This document shows, one piece after another, positions 44,309 to 53,796 of a stretch of 64,000 nt of DNA. The DNA lies in NCBI GenBank assembly GCA_947502765.1, contig CANNBA010000011.1, positions 18,876 through 82,875 of the forward strand, given 5' to 3'. Numbering within the stretch: the first letter of the stretch is position 1; every line of letters begins with the position of its first letter. The DNA is from BACL11 sp945865535 (GTDB lineage Bacteria; Bacteroidota; Bacteroidia; Flavobacteriales; BACL11). The notes beneath the pieces are model-generated. The model did not search any database, was not told the DNA's origin, and saw nothing but the letters and a program-made list of their open reading frames with translations. Position numbers and translations under genes: made by a program.

Positions 44309-46012
44309 TTAACTGGACCACACTTTTCTTAAAATTAATTGCTTTTCTGAAGCGTTTTCTGTTTTTACAATTTCTAATAACTGATAATGATTTCCAATAG
44401 CTAAAGATATTGTTTTTTCTGAGAATTTCTTTTTAATGGTAAATGCAACTTTCTTTTTACATTCTTTTAAGATATCAGCTAAATTTTCATCTACTGCTTT
44501 TCCATTTACTTTTGTAATTTGATCTTCAGGTACTATTCCATTTTTATCGGTAATAGAATTTGGAGCTACCTTTTTGATTACTAATTTTTCATTTTCTTTT
44601 ACAGCAATAAAACCAAAATACTGGGCTCCAAGATTAGGGTTTTTCTTCTCTTTCAATTCAATGCCCACTACTTCAAAAGTATTTTTAAGGGTAGGAATAT
44701 AATCCTCAATTCCATAAATGTGATTTTCAAATATTTCAGCCACTCTCAATCCTCCAAATTTTTCACAAATATTTCTGAAATCATCTTCAGAATATCCCTT
44801 TTTTTTAAGTGCAAAATCTTCATAAAGCTCTTTCATAACAGAATGCAAACTATTTTTTCCGTTTGTATTTCTTATAATTTCCAAATCAATCATTAGCATG
44901 CAAAGTGCCCCATCTGCATAAATGGAAGTTTTCCTATTAGGAGAACCTAATTTATAGCCATCAAGCCAATTGTCAAAACCACTATCTGCAACTGATAAAT
45001 TATATCTCCCATAATTAGTGAGGTGCCGTTCCAAGTTTTGATTCTGAGTTTTTACAAATTCCTCCCAATTAAAAACTCCGGAATTATACAACATCAAATC
45101 TCCCATATAAGTGGTAACTCCTTCAGCAACAAAACCCGTTCTAAAGTAATTTTCCTGAGTATAATTATAAGGATACATTTCTTCTGGTCGTATCGCTTTA
45201 ATATTCCAAGTATGGTAGAGTTCGTGGGAACAAACACCCAGCAAATCTTCATATCTTTTGCTCATAATTTCGTCTCCAGGACCTAAAAGCAGAACCGTAT
45301 TCTTAGTGTGTTCTACTCCATGATAACTCTTATAAGGAGTTATTTGAAAAAAGTAATGATACTCCTTAACAGGAAAACCACCAAAGTGTTCTATTTGGCT
45401 TTTCGTGAAAGCTGTAAAATCTTTTTTTAGTTTTTTCCAATCTAACTTGCACTGTCCTTGAAACCACAAATGGAATGTAATTCCATCTACCTGATAAGTT
45501 CCATGTTGTAATGTGTCCGAACAAATAATAGGAGATTCTGAAAGCAAATCATAACCCTTAACTGAAAGAACATTTCCATTTTTTTTCATGGAAGAAGCAA
45601 TCTCATAATTTTTAGGAATTTGCATATTTAATTGATACTCTTCCTCCATCCTGTCAACTATGTAAAACATACAATTTACAGGATTTAAATAAAGCTGATG
45701 TTCGTCCAAATAACAAGCTCCAGCATCTAACTGATTGGCATAAAAATTATAAACAAGAGTAATTTCCTTGGCGCTTTCAGTTTCCACTTCCCATAAATCT
45801 TTAGTGATTTTCTTGAAAGATAATGGATTGTTATTTTCATCAAAAGCTCCCCATTTCTGTATATTTTGAGCAAAGTTAGCAAGCTCATACCTTCCTGGTC
45901 TCCATGAAGCAAGTTGAAACTGCATTTTATTGACGCCATTTGTAGTTGTAGAAAGCTGAAAATCTACAAAATGCCTGTGAGGATTGCTATAGCTTATAGT
46001 ATAATCTATCAT
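44309..46012 (-). CDS. M61 family metallopeptidase with PDZ domain
   Basis: A 567-residue peptidase of the glycyl-aminopeptidase (M61) family. An N-terminal beta domain is followed by the zinc motif 'HELYHTWN' (His263, Glu264, His267) with the downstream 'FVAEGVTTYMGDL' glutamate, and a C-terminal PDZ domain (about residues 470-545, 'KVAPNSITDKNGIVPEDQI'). No clear signal peptide is present, so it is probably cytoplasmic. First gene of the long minus-strand run toward aroA; lpdA diverges from it. Confidence 0.92.
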   Translation of the reverse strand: MIDYTISYSNPHRHFVDFQLSTTTNGVNKMQFQLASWRPGRYELANFAQNIQKWGAFDENNNPLSFKKITKDLWEVETESAKEITLVYNFYANQLDAGACYLDEHQLYLNPVNCMFYIVDRMEEEYQLNMQIPKNYEIASSMKKNGNVLSVKGYDLLSESPIICSDTLQHGTYQVDGITFHLWFQGQCKLDWKKLKKDFTAFTKSQIEHFGGFPVKEYHYFFQITPYKSYHGVEHTKNTVLLLGPGDEIMSKRYEDLLGVCSHELYHTWNIKAIRPEEMYPYNYTQENYFRTGFVAEGVTTYMGDLMLYNSGVFNWEEFVKTQNQNLERHLTNYGRYNLSVADSGFDNWLDGYKLGSPNRKTSIYADGALCMLMIDLEIIRNTNGKNSLHSVMKELYEDFALKKKGYSEDDFRNICEKFGGLRVAEIFENHIYGIEDYIPTLKNTFEVVGIELKEKKNPNLGAQYFGFIAVKENEKLVIKKVAPNSITDKNGIVPEDQITKVNGKAVDENLADILKECKKKVAFTIKKKFSEKTISLAIGNHYQLLEIVKTENASEKQLILRKVWSS

Positions 46013-46146
46013 CTTAAGAAATTAGGATACAAACTTACAAGTTTTAGAGTAGTTTTAGAGTAATAAAAAATTCTAAATATGACATGCTAAACAATATGTT
46101 TTGAGTAATATTGCCATACTATATAAGAATTTAAAAAAATAGTAAA

Positions 46147-47532
46147 ATGAACTATGATTTAATAGTGTTAGGAAGTGGTCCTGGAGGATATGTTGCGGCT
46201 ATTCGCGCATCACAATTAGGATTAAAGGTAGCAGTTGTAGAAAAAGAAAGTTTAGGTGGAGTTTGTCTAAATTGGGGATGTATTCCAACTAAAGCGCTAT
46301 TAAAATCAGCACAGGTTTTTGAATATATCAATCACGCTCAAGATTACGGAATTACGGTAAAAGATGCCAATGCTGATTTCCCCTCAATTATTAAAAGAAG
46401 CCGTGATGTTGCCAATGGAATGAGTAATGGCATTGCTTACTTATTGAAAAAGAATAAAGTGGAGGTGATCACTGGTTTTGGTAAAGTAAAACCAGGAAAT
46501 AAAATTAATGTTACTAATGATGGAAAGGCTACTGATTATAGTGCCAAGCATATTATTATAGCAACTGGTGCTCGATCTCGTGAGTTGCCTAATTTACCAC
46601 AAGATGGGAAAAAGATAATCGGTTACCGTGATGCACTTGTTTTGCCAATTGCTCCTAAAAAAATGGTGATTGTTGGTTCTGGAGCAATAGGAGTAGAGTT
46701 TGCTTATTTCTACAATGCTATGGGTTCTGATATTACTATTGTAGAATTTATGCCAAATATTGTTCCTGTTGAGGATGTTGATGTTTCTAAGCAACTAGAA
46801 AGGTCATTTAAAAAATCAGGTATTAAAGTGATGACCAACTCATCAGTGGAGAAAGTAGATAAATCAGGAGTTGGATGTAAAGTATTTATAAAAACTAAAA
46901 CAGGTGAAGAAATAATTGAGTGTGATGTAGTTCTTTCTGCAGCTGGGATTGTTGCTAATATCGAAAATATTGGATTAGAAGAAGTAGGAATTAAAGCAGA
47001 TAAGGGTAAAATTCTAGTAGATGATTACTATAAAACAAATGTAAATGGCTATTACGCCATTGGAGATGTTTTGTCTAATCAAGCGCTTGCTCATGTTGCT
47101 TCTGCTGAGGGAATTACTTGCGTAGAAAAAATTGCAGGACACCATCCTGATCCCATTGATTACGGAAATATTCCAGGCTGTACTTATGCAATTCCAGAAA
47201 TTGCATCAGTAGGTATGACAGAGGCTGCCGCTAAAGAAGCTGGATATGAAATTAAAGTAGGAAAATTTCCTTTTACTGCATCAGGAAAAGCATCTGCTGC
47301 AGGACATAAAGATGGTTTTGTAAAAGTTATTTTTGATGCTAAATATGGCGAATGGTTAGGTTGCCATATGATAGGACATAATGTAACAGAAATGATTGCT
47401 GAGGCAGTATTGGCTCGTAAATTAGAAACTACAGGCCATGAAGTTTTAAAGGCAATTCATCCTCATCCAACAATGAGTGAAGCTGTGATGGAAGCAGTTG
47501 CTGATGCTTATGATGAGGTGATACACATTTAA
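46147..47532 (+). CDS. lpdA: Dihydrolipoyl dehydrogenase
   Basis: E3 component of pyruvate and 2-oxoglutarate dehydrogenases, reoxidising dihydrolipoate with FAD and NAD. 461 residues: FAD-binding 'VLGSGPGGYVAAIRA', redox disulfide 'GGVCLNWGCIPTK', NAD-binding 'IVGSGAIGVEFA', 'YAIGDV', and the interface motif 'HPHPTMSEAV' with the catalytic His-Glu pair. It ends 12 bases from convergent metK with no visible terminator. lipA, which supplies the lipoyl cofactor, is in the same window. Confidence 0.97.
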   Translation: MNYDLIVLGSGPGGYVAAIRASQLGLKVAVVEKESLGGVCLNWGCIPTKALLKSAQVFEYINHAQDYGITVKDANADFPSIIKRSRDVANGMSNGIAYLLKKNKVEVITGFGKVKPGNKINVTNDGKATDYSAKHIIIATGARSRELPNLPQDGKKIIGYRDALVLPIAPKKMVIVGSGAIGVEFAYFYNAMGSDITIVEFMPNIVPVEDVDVSKQLERSFKKSGIKVMTNSSVEKVDKSGVGCKVFIKTKTGEEIIECDVVLSAAGIVANIENIGLEEVGIKADKGKILVDDYYKTNVNGYYAIGDVLSNQALAHVASAEGITCVEKIAGHHPDPIDYGNIPGCTYAIPEIASVGMTEAAAKEAGYEIKVGKFPFTASGKASAAGHKDGFVKVIFDAKYGEWLGCHMIGHNVTEMIAEAVLARKLETTGHEVLKAIHPHPTMSEAVMEAVADAYDEVIHI

Positions 47533-47543
47533 TTAATAGTTAT

Positions 47544-48803
47544 TTACAAATTAAAAGCAGCCTTCACTTCTTTTTGGCAATCTAGTTTCTCCCAAGTAAA
47601 TGTTTCTACATTAAAGCTTGTGTCTTTGCCTTGGATTTTGAAAGTAACCGTTTTATTTTCTGATTTTCTTCCCATATGCCCGTAAGCTGCAGTTTCAGAA
47701 TAAATAGGATTTTTTAATTTTAATCGACTAATAATTGATGCAGGTTTTAAGTTGAAACAAGCCATATTTTTAACTGTTTCAGCAATTTTCCCATCTGTCA
47801 TATTTACTTTTGAAGTTCCGTAAGTATCTACAAAAATTCCCATTGGCTCTGCTACACCAATAGCATAACTTACTTGTACTAAAATTCTTTCAGCAATACC
47901 AGCTGCTACTAAATTTTTTGCAATATGACGCGTTGCATAAGCTGCTGACCTATCCACTTTTGATGGATCTTTTCCTGAGAATGCTCCACCTCCATGTGCT
48001 CCTTTTCCTCCATAAGTATCTACAATAATTTTTCTTCCTGTAAGTCCGGTATCTCCATGAGGCCCTCCAATAACAAACTTTCCTGTTGGGTTTACATGAT
48101 ACTTTTCACTCCCAAATAAAGCTTTATTTACATCTGATAGCTGTTCTTTAATTCTAGGGATAAGAATTTCTCTTACATCTTTGTCAATTTGCTCTTGCAT
48201 AGGTTTTTCATCTGCAAAATCATCATGTTGAGTAGAAACAACAATATCACTAATTCTTTTAGGAGTGTGATTATCATGATATTCTAAAGTAACTTGCGAC
48301 TTTGAATCTGGGCGTAAATAAGTCATTTCAACTCCCTTTTTTCTGATATCAGCAAGTTCAATAAGTATTTTATGCGAAATATCTAAAGCAAGTGGCATTA
48401 GGTTTTCAGTTTCGTTTGTTGCATAGCCAAACATCATTCCTTGATCACCAGCTCCTTGTTCTTTATTTAATCCTCTTCCTTCCACTACACCTTGATTAAT
48501 GTCAGGAGATTGTTCGTGAATTGTTGAAATAACACCGCAACTATCTCCATCAAATTTGTATTCTGATTTGTTGTATCCTATTTTTAGAATTACCTCTCTT
48601 GCAATTTTCTGCACATCAATATAAGCATCTGTTGTAACTTCTCCACTAAGTACTGTAAGTCCAGTGGTTACTAAAGTTTCACAAGCAACTTTTGAGTTTG
48701 GATCTTGGGCTAAAAAATTATCTAATAAGGCATCCGAAATTTGATCGGCTACTTTGTCTGGGTGTCCTTCTGATACGGACTCTGATGTGAAATAATAGGA
48801 CAT
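47544..48803 (-). CDS. metK: S-adenosylmethionine synthetase
   Basis: Makes SAM from methionine and ATP. The 419-residue protein starts 'YYFTSESVSEGHPDKVADQ' and has 'GAGDQGMMFGYA', the P-loop-like 'GGAFSGKDPSKVDRSAAY' and 'ERILVQVSYAIG'. The leader of about 115 bases contains a SAM-II riboswitch, so the enzyme is predicted to be turned down by its own product. It diverges from metH-metF, which carries a SAM-I riboswitch. Confidence 0.98.
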   Translation of the reverse strand: MSYYFTSESVSEGHPDKVADQISDALLDNFLAQDPNSKVACETLVTTGLTVLSGEVTTDAYIDVQKIAREVILKIGYNKSEYKFDGDSCGVISTIHEQSPDINQGVVEGRGLNKEQGAGDQGMMFGYATNETENLMPLALDISHKILIELADIRKKGVEMTYLRPDSKSQVTLEYHDNHTPKRISDIVVSTQHDDFADEKPMQEQIDKDVREILIPRIKEQLSDVNKALFGSEKYHVNPTGKFVIGGPHGDTGLTGRKIIVDTYGGKGAHGGGAFSGKDPSKVDRSAAYATRHIAKNLVAAGIAERILVQVSYAIGVAEPMGIFVDTYGTSKVNMTDGKIAETVKNMACFNLKPASIISRLKLKNPIYSETAAYGHMGRKSENKTVTFKIQGKDTSFNVETFTWEKLDCQKEVKAAFNL

Positions 48804-48856
48804 ATTCTTTTCTTTTAAGTTTATAAATTAATTTAAGAGAGACTTGGCGAATAAGC

Positions 48857-48878
48857 GCTAAAAGAAAACTTTTTTAGC
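48857..48878 (-). promoter_or_regulatory. Hairpin competing with the SAM-II 3' strand in the metK leader
   Basis: On the minus strand GCTAAAA (48872-48878) can pair perfectly with TTTTAGC (48857-48863) over an 8-base loop. The first arm is the conserved 3' strand of the SAM-II pseudoknot, so the aptamer and this hairpin should exclude each other. No T-tract follows, so it is not a normal terminator. Its role as expression platform is inference. Confidence 0.5.
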
Positions 48879-48919
48879 ATTTTTTTTAGTGGTTGCAATA
48901 GGCCAAATCTTTCCACTTT
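48869..48919 (-). ncRNA. SAM-II riboswitch upstream of metK
   Basis: On the minus strand the stem AGTGG/CCACT (48913-48917 with 48888-48892) encloses a loop with GATTTGGCCTATTGCA, very close to the SAM-II loop (GATTTxxCC..TATTGCA from memory of the marine metX aptamer), followed by an A-rich linker and the conserved GCTAAAAAAG (48869-48878) that closes the pseudoknot. Position is right: just after a TAAATTTG promoter box and upstream of SAM synthetase. SAM-II is known from alpha-proteobacteria and some Bacteroidota. A covariance search would settle it. Confidence 0.8.
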
Positions 48920-48925
48920 AGTTTG

Positions 48926-48933
48926 CAAATTTA
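48926..48933 (-). promoter_or_regulatory. metK promoter -7 box
   Basis: TAAATTTG on the minus strand (within TATAAATTTGC). The predicted start of transcription, about seven bases on, coincides with the first base of the SAM-II stem. No clear TTG is found upstream. Confidence 0.6.
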
Positions 48934-49030
48934 TAGTTTTTTTTAAAATCTTCTAAGTTAATTTAAGTTTGTTATTATAATGGAACGAAATTTTTTTGAT
49001 ATAACCTAATTTTTTTTCACTTTTTTTGTT

Positions 49031-49038
49031 TTTATTTG
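49031..49038 (+). promoter_or_regulatory. metH promoter -7 box
   Basis: TTTATTTG is one mismatch from TAnnTTTG. It ends six bases before the first paired base of the SAM-I aptamer, so transcription should begin at the riboswitch's 5' edge. Confidence 0.45.
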
Positions 49039-49044
49039 CACCCT

Positions 49045-49181
49045 ACTTATCAAGAAAGACTGAGGGATGGGCCCTATGAAGTCTTGGCAACCTTGAAAAT
49101 CCAAGGTGCCAAATCCCACTCCATAATGGAGGAAGATGAGCGGAATTCAAAAATTCCTCACATCAATCTTTCTTAGTAAGT
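49045..49181 (+). ncRNA. SAM-I (S-box) riboswitch upstream of metH-metF
   Basis: All S-box landmarks are present: closing stem P1 (ACTTA..AAGAAAG with CTTTCTT..TAAGT, 49045-49057 and 49168-49181), 'TGAGGGATGGGCCCTATGAA' in P2 (kink-turn and pseudoknot loop), 'GTCTTGGCAACC', 'AGGTGCCAAATCC' in P3, and 'GGAAGATGAG' of the J3/4-P4 region. It binds SAM and normally lowers expression when SAM is high. The P1 3' strand lies 16 bases before the metH ATG; no intrinsic terminator is seen, so control is probably at translation. Confidence 0.95.
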
Positions 49182-49197
49182 CTTATAAATTAAATTT

Positions 49198-52100
49198 ATG
49201 AGTAAGACAATAGAAGAACTATTAGCAGAACGGATTTTAGTCCTAGATGGCGCAATGGGAACTATGATTCAGAAATATACTCTCTTGGAACAAGATTTTA
49301 GAGGAGAAAAATTCAAGAATCATGAGCGTGATTTAAAAGGAAATAATGATTTGCTTTCTATTACTCGTCCTGATATTATTAAAGCAATCCATAAAGAATA
49401 TTTAGATGCTGGAGCCGATATTATTGAAACCAATACTTTTAGCGGTACCACTATTGCTCAAGCAGATTATAGTATGGAATCTGCTGTATATGAGTTAAAC
49501 TTTCAATCAGCAAAAATTGCAAAAGAAGTTGCAATTGACTGTTCAACTGATAAAAAACCAAGATTTGTAGCAGGTTCTATTGGACCAACTAATCGAACGG
49601 CATCTATCTCTCCTGATGTTGAAAATCCTGCATTTAGGCACATTACTTTTGATCAGTTAAAACAAGCATATACCGAGCAAGTAAATGCTTTGCTTGATGG
49701 TGGAGTAGATTTATTATTGGTAGAAACCGTATTCGACACTCTTAATTGTAAAGCGGCATTATTTGCTATTGAGGATGTATTTGAAGCAAAAGGAATTCGG
49801 GTTCCGATTATGGTTTCTGGCACAATAACAGATGAGAGTGGAAGGATACTTTCAGGACAAACAGCTGAGGCTTTTTTGAATTCTATTTCACATATTCCAC
49901 TTTTGAGTGTTGGGTTTAATTGCGCTTTGGGAACAAAAGCAATGCGCCCTTATGTTAAAGAATTAGCAAAAAAAGCGCCATTTTTTGTAAGTGCCTATCC
50001 TAATGCAGGCTTGCCTAATGAAATGGGAGAATATGATGAGAGTCCCCAAGCAATGGGAGCTCAATTAGAAGATTTTATGCAAAGTTCTTTGGTTAATATT
50101 GTAGGAGGTTGTTGTGGAACAACACCTGGGCATATTAAAGAATTTGCCCGAATTGCGAGTAAATATGCCCCCCGAAAAATTCCAAAACTTAAAAAGGCTA
50201 TGCGCCTTAGCGGATTAGAAGCAGTTACAATTTCAGCAGAAAGTAATTTTGCAAATATTGGGGAACGCACAAATGTAATGGGGTCTATACAATTTAAGCG
50301 TTTAATAAAAGAGGATAATTTGGAAAAGGCATTGGAAGTTGCGCTTGATCAAGTTCAGGGAGGCGCTCAAGCCATTGATATCAATATGGATGATGGAATG
50401 TTGGAAGGAAAGGAGTGCATGATACGTTTTTTGAATTTAATTGCTGCTGATCCAGATATATCTAAAGTACCGATTATGGTGGATTCTTCTAAATGGCATA
50501 TTATTGAAGCGGGCCTTAAATGCATACAAGGTAAAGGTATTGTAAACTCTATTTCCTTAAAAGAAGGAGAAGAGGTATTTAAACAACATGCTAAAACGAT
50601 ATTGAAATATGGAGCAGCTGTGGTGGTCATGGCTTTTGATGAAAAGGGGCAAGCGGCTGATTATAATGATAAGATCAGAATTTGTAAAAGGGCGTATCGA
50701 ATTTTGGTAGATGAAATTGGTTTTCCAGCAGAAGATATTATTTTCGATCCTAATATATTAACTGTAGCAACAGGAATTGAGGAACATAATAATTATGCAG
50801 TTGATTTTTTCAAAGCTACAAAATGGATAAAAGAAAATTTGCCACATGCTAAAGTAAGTGGTGGGGTAAGTAATGTGTCTTTTTCGTTTAGAGGGAATAA
50901 TATTGTCCGTGAGGCTATGCACTCAGCATTTTTATTTCATGCTATTAATAATGGGATGGATATGGGAATTGTGAATGCCGGAATGATAGAGGTGTATGAA
51001 GATATTCCAAAAGATTTACTCAAAGCAGTTGAAGATGTACTTCTCAATAAAGATGATGGAGCTACTGAACGCTTAGTCGATTTAGCCGAAAATATAAAAG
51101 GCGAAGGAAAGCAAAGAATAGAAGATTTATCTTGGAGAGAGCAATCCGTTGAAGCAAGGTTATCTCATGCTTTGGTAAAAGGAATAGTTGCTTTTATTGA
51201 GCAGGACACAGAGGAAGCAAGATTAAAATCACAGCGGCCTTTAGATGTAATTGAAGGACCTCTTATGGATGGGATGGGAGTAGTTGGAGAGCTTTTTGGC
51301 GCAGGAAAAATGTTTTTGCCACAAGTAGTGAAAAGCGCAAGGGTAATGAAAAAAGCAGTTGCTATTCTTACTCCTTATATTGAAAAAGGAAAAACAGAAA
51401 GCACTAAAGCAGGAAAAATTCTTTTAGCCACAGTTAAAGGAGATGTACACGATATAGGCAAGAATATTGTTGGAGTAGTTTTGGGTTGTAATAATTATGA
51501 AATTATTGATTTAGGAGTAATGGTTCCTGCCAATAAAATTTTGGAAGAAGCAAAAAAACATAAAGTTGATGTAATTGGATTAAGTGGATTAATTACACCT
51601 TCATTGGATGAAATGATTGATGTTGCTAAGGAATTACAAAGAAATGATTTTAAAGTTCCTATTATGATTGGTGGGGCCACTACTTCCAAGATTCATACGG
51701 CTGTAAAAATTAACCAGCATTACAATAACAATACAGTTATACATGTTTTAGATGCCTCCAAAGCTGTAGGGGTTACCAGTAAATTACTAGGCAAAGAACA
51801 AGTCAATTTTAGAGCAGATGTTGCAGCAGAGTATGATGCAATTAAAGAAAATTATTTGAATAGAAAATCAGATAAAGATTATGTAAGTATAGAAAATGCT
51901 AGAGGAAATGCTGTTAAAATCGATTGGGAAAAAGAAGAAATTCATACTGCAAATCAGTTGGGGGTACAAATTTTTGAAAATATTGATATAGCTACTATTC
52001 GTAGCTATATTGATTGGACGCCTTTCTTTTTTACTTGGGAGATGCGTGAAAAATATCCTGCAATTTTAGAAGATGATTTTTTTGGTGAGCAGGCCATTCA

Positions 52101-52833
52101 GTTATTTGATGATGCAAATAAAATGTTAGATAATATTATTAAAAATAATTGGCTGCAAGCCAAAGCTGTTATTGGTATTTGGGAAGCAAATTCAGAGGGA
52201 GATGATGTTCATTTATTTGAAAATGAAAAGCAAATAGAAACTTATAATTTCTTGCGCCAGCAAGGTAAAAAGAGTAAAGCAAATAGGTGTCTTGCTGATT
52301 TTGTAGCTCCACTTTCTTCAAAAAAACAAGATTATATAGGTTCTTTTGTTTGTACAGCAGGATTGGAAATTGAAAAGCAATTGGCTGTTTTTGAAAAAGA
52401 CCAAGATGACTACAATAGTATTATGCTTAAAGCTATTGCGGATAGATTGGCAGAGGCCCTTACCGAGTATATGCATGAGAAAATTAGGAAAGAAATTTGG
52501 GGTTATGCAGCTGATGAACAGTTTAAAAATGAGAATTTGATTGAAGAAGAATATAAAGGAATTCGCCCTGCGCCAGGTTATACAGCCTGCCCTGATCATA
52601 CCGAAAAATTAAAAATATTTGAATTATTGAATGCTGAAAAAAGTATAGGAGTATCTCTTACTGAGAGTATGGCAATGAGCCCAAATGCTAGTGTAAGTGG
52701 ATATTATTTTTCTCATCCAGAGGCTAAATACTTTAGTGTAGGTAAAGTGCAAGATGATCAAATAGTAGATTATGCAAAACGAAAAAACATGAGTGTCGAG
52801 AGAGTTGAGAAATGGCTCCGCTCAAACATATAA
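49198..52833 (+). CDS. metH: Cobalamin-dependent methionine synthase, full length
   Basis: Transfers a methyl group from methyl-tetrahydrofolate to homocysteine through cobalamin. All four modules are present in one 1211-residue chain: homocysteine domain with zinc cysteines ('GFNCALG' and 'GGCCGTTPGHI'), folate domain ('ANIGERTNVMGS', 'AQAIDINMDDGM'), B12 domain with His751 in 'DVHDIGKN', and the SAM-binding reactivation domain ('RPAPGYTACPDH'). In some Bacteroidota the homocysteine domain is a separate gene; here it is not. Regulated by the SAM-I riboswitch. metF follows nine bases later. Confidence 0.98.
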   Translation: MSKTIEELLAERILVLDGAMGTMIQKYTLLEQDFRGEKFKNHERDLKGNNDLLSITRPDIIKAIHKEYLDAGADIIETNTFSGTTIAQADYSMESAVYELNFQSAKIAKEVAIDCSTDKKPRFVAGSIGPTNRTASISPDVENPAFRHITFDQLKQAYTEQVNALLDGGVDLLLVETVFDTLNCKAALFAIEDVFEAKGIRVPIMVSGTITDESGRILSGQTAEAFLNSISHIPLLSVGFNCALGTKAMRPYVKELAKKAPFFVSAYPNAGLPNEMGEYDESPQAMGAQLEDFMQSSLVNIVGGCCGTTPGHIKEFARIASKYAPRKIPKLKKAMRLSGLEAVTISAESNFANIGERTNVMGSIQFKRLIKEDNLEKALEVALDQVQGGAQAIDINMDDGMLEGKECMIRFLNLIAADPDISKVPIMVDSSKWHIIEAGLKCIQGKGIVNSISLKEGEEVFKQHAKTILKYGAAVVVMAFDEKGQAADYNDKIRICKRAYRILVDEIGFPAEDIIFDPNILTVATGIEEHNNYAVDFFKATKWIKENLPHAKVSGGVSNVSFSFRGNNIVREAMHSAFLFHAINNGMDMGIVNAGMIEVYEDIPKDLLKAVEDVLLNKDDGATERLVDLAENIKGEGKQRIEDLSWREQSVEARLSHALVKGIVAFIEQDTEEARLKSQRPLDVIEGPLMDGMGVVGELFGAGKMFLPQVVKSARVMKKAVAILTPYIEKGKTESTKAGKILLATVKGDVHDIGKNIVGVVLGCNNYEIIDLGVMVPANKILEEAKKHKVDVIGLSGLITPSLDEMIDVAKELQRNDFKVPIMIGGATTSKIHTAVKINQHYNNNTVIHVLDASKAVGVTSKLLGKEQVNFRADVAAEYDAIKENYLNRKSDKDYVSIENARGNAVKIDWEKEEIHTANQLGVQIFENIDIATIRSYIDWTPFFFTWEMREKYPAILEDDFFGEQAIQLFDDANKMLDNIIKNNWLQAKAVIGIWEANSEGDDVHLFENEKQIETYNFLRQQGKKSKANRCLADFVAPLSSKKQDYIGSFVCTAGLEIEKQLAVFEKDQDDYNSIMLKAIADRLAEALTEYMHEKIRKEIWGYAADEQFKNENLIEEEYKGIRPAPGYTACPDHTEKLKIFELLNAEKSIGVSLTESMAMSPNASVSGYYFSHPEAKYFSVGKVQDDQIVDYAKRKNMSVERVEKWLRSNI

Positions 52834-52842
52834 AATAAGATT

Positions 52843-53796
52843 ATGAAAGTAACTGAACATATTAAAAATGCTAAAAAAACTTTATTCTCTTTTGAGATTT
52901 TACCCCCTTTAAAAGGAACAAGTATACAATCTATTTACGATTCTTTGGATCCTTTAATGGAATTTAATCCTCCATTTATTGACGTTACTTATCATAGAGA
53001 AGAGTATGTTTATAAGCAAAGAACGGATGGTTTATTAGAGAGAAAATCGGTTAAAAAAAGACCAGGAACAGTTGGAATTTGTGCCGCTATAATGAATAAA
53101 TATAATGTGGATACGGTTCCTCATATTATTTGTGGAGGATTTAGTCAGGAGGAAACCGAAAATGCTTTAATTGATTTGGATTTCTTAGGTATTGATAATG
53201 TTTTAGTATTAAGAGGAGATCCCATAAAACATGAAACCTATTTCACTTCCGAACAAGGTGGACATACTTACGCTTGTGAACTTACCCAGCAAGTTTTTAA
53301 TATGAATAAAGGAATTTATTTGGATGAAGAATTAAAGAATTCGGCTCCTACTAATTTTTGTATTGGGGTTGCTGGCTATCCTGAAAAACATTTTGAAGCC
53401 CCTAATATGCGTTCAGATATTCATTTTTTGAAAAAGAAAGTTGAGGCGGGTGCCGATTATATTGTTACTCAGATGTTTTTTGATAATCAAAAATATTTTG
53501 ATTTTGTAAATCTCTGCAGAGAAAATGGCATTACTATTCCAATTATACCAGGTTTAAAACCAATCTCAACCACTAAACAATTAACATTACTACCTCAAAG
53601 GTTTAATTTGAATGTGCCAAATCCTTTAGTGGATGCCGTTATTAAATGTAAAAATAATGAAGATATTCGTCAAGTAGGAGTGGAGTGGGCTATTCAACAA
53701 ACTAAAGAATTGATTGAGTTTGGGGCACCATGTATTCACTTCTATACTATGGGAAAATCTGATAATGTAGTGGAAATTGTTGCTAATTTTGCTTAA
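52843..53796 (+). CDS. metF: Methylenetetrahydrofolate reductase
   Basis: Reduces methylene- to methyl-tetrahydrofolate, the methyl donor for MetH. 317 residues, TIM-barrel flavoprotein with 'FSFEILPP' (catalytic Glu), 'DVTYHR', 'LVLRGDP', 'GVAGYPEKH' and 'QMFFDNQKYFDF'. It shares the riboswitch-controlled transcript with metH. Its end overlaps the stop of the convergent gldA-like gene by four bases. Confidence 0.97.
   Translation: MKVTEHIKNAKKTLFSFEILPPLKGTSIQSIYDSLDPLMEFNPPFIDVTYHREEYVYKQRTDGLLERKSVKKRPGTVGICAAIMNKYNVDTVPHIICGGFSQEETENALIDLDFLGIDNVLVLRGDPIKHETYFTSEQGGHTYACELTQQVFNMNKGIYLDEELKNSAPTNFCIGVAGYPEKHFEAPNMRSDIHFLKKKVEAGADYIVTQMFFDNQKYFDFVNLCRENGITIPIIPGLKPISTTKQLTLLPQRFNLNVPNPLVDAVIKCKNNEDIRQVGVEWAIQQTKELIEFGAPCIHFYTMGKSDNVVEIVANFA

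Larger units (their letters stand above)
48804..49197. other. Divergent metK/metH control region
   Basis: The only stretch over 300 bases without a protein gene. It holds, from metK outward: metK leader, a 7-bp hairpin (48857-48878), SAM-II aptamer (48869-48919), metK -7 box (48926-48933), about 95 bases of AT-rich spacer without a recognised feature, metH -7 box (49031-49038) and the SAM-I aptamer (49045-49181). Confidence 0.85.

Noticed and set aside
47533..47543. Terminator between lpdA and metK
   Set aside because: The 11-base gap is AT-rich without an inverted repeat.
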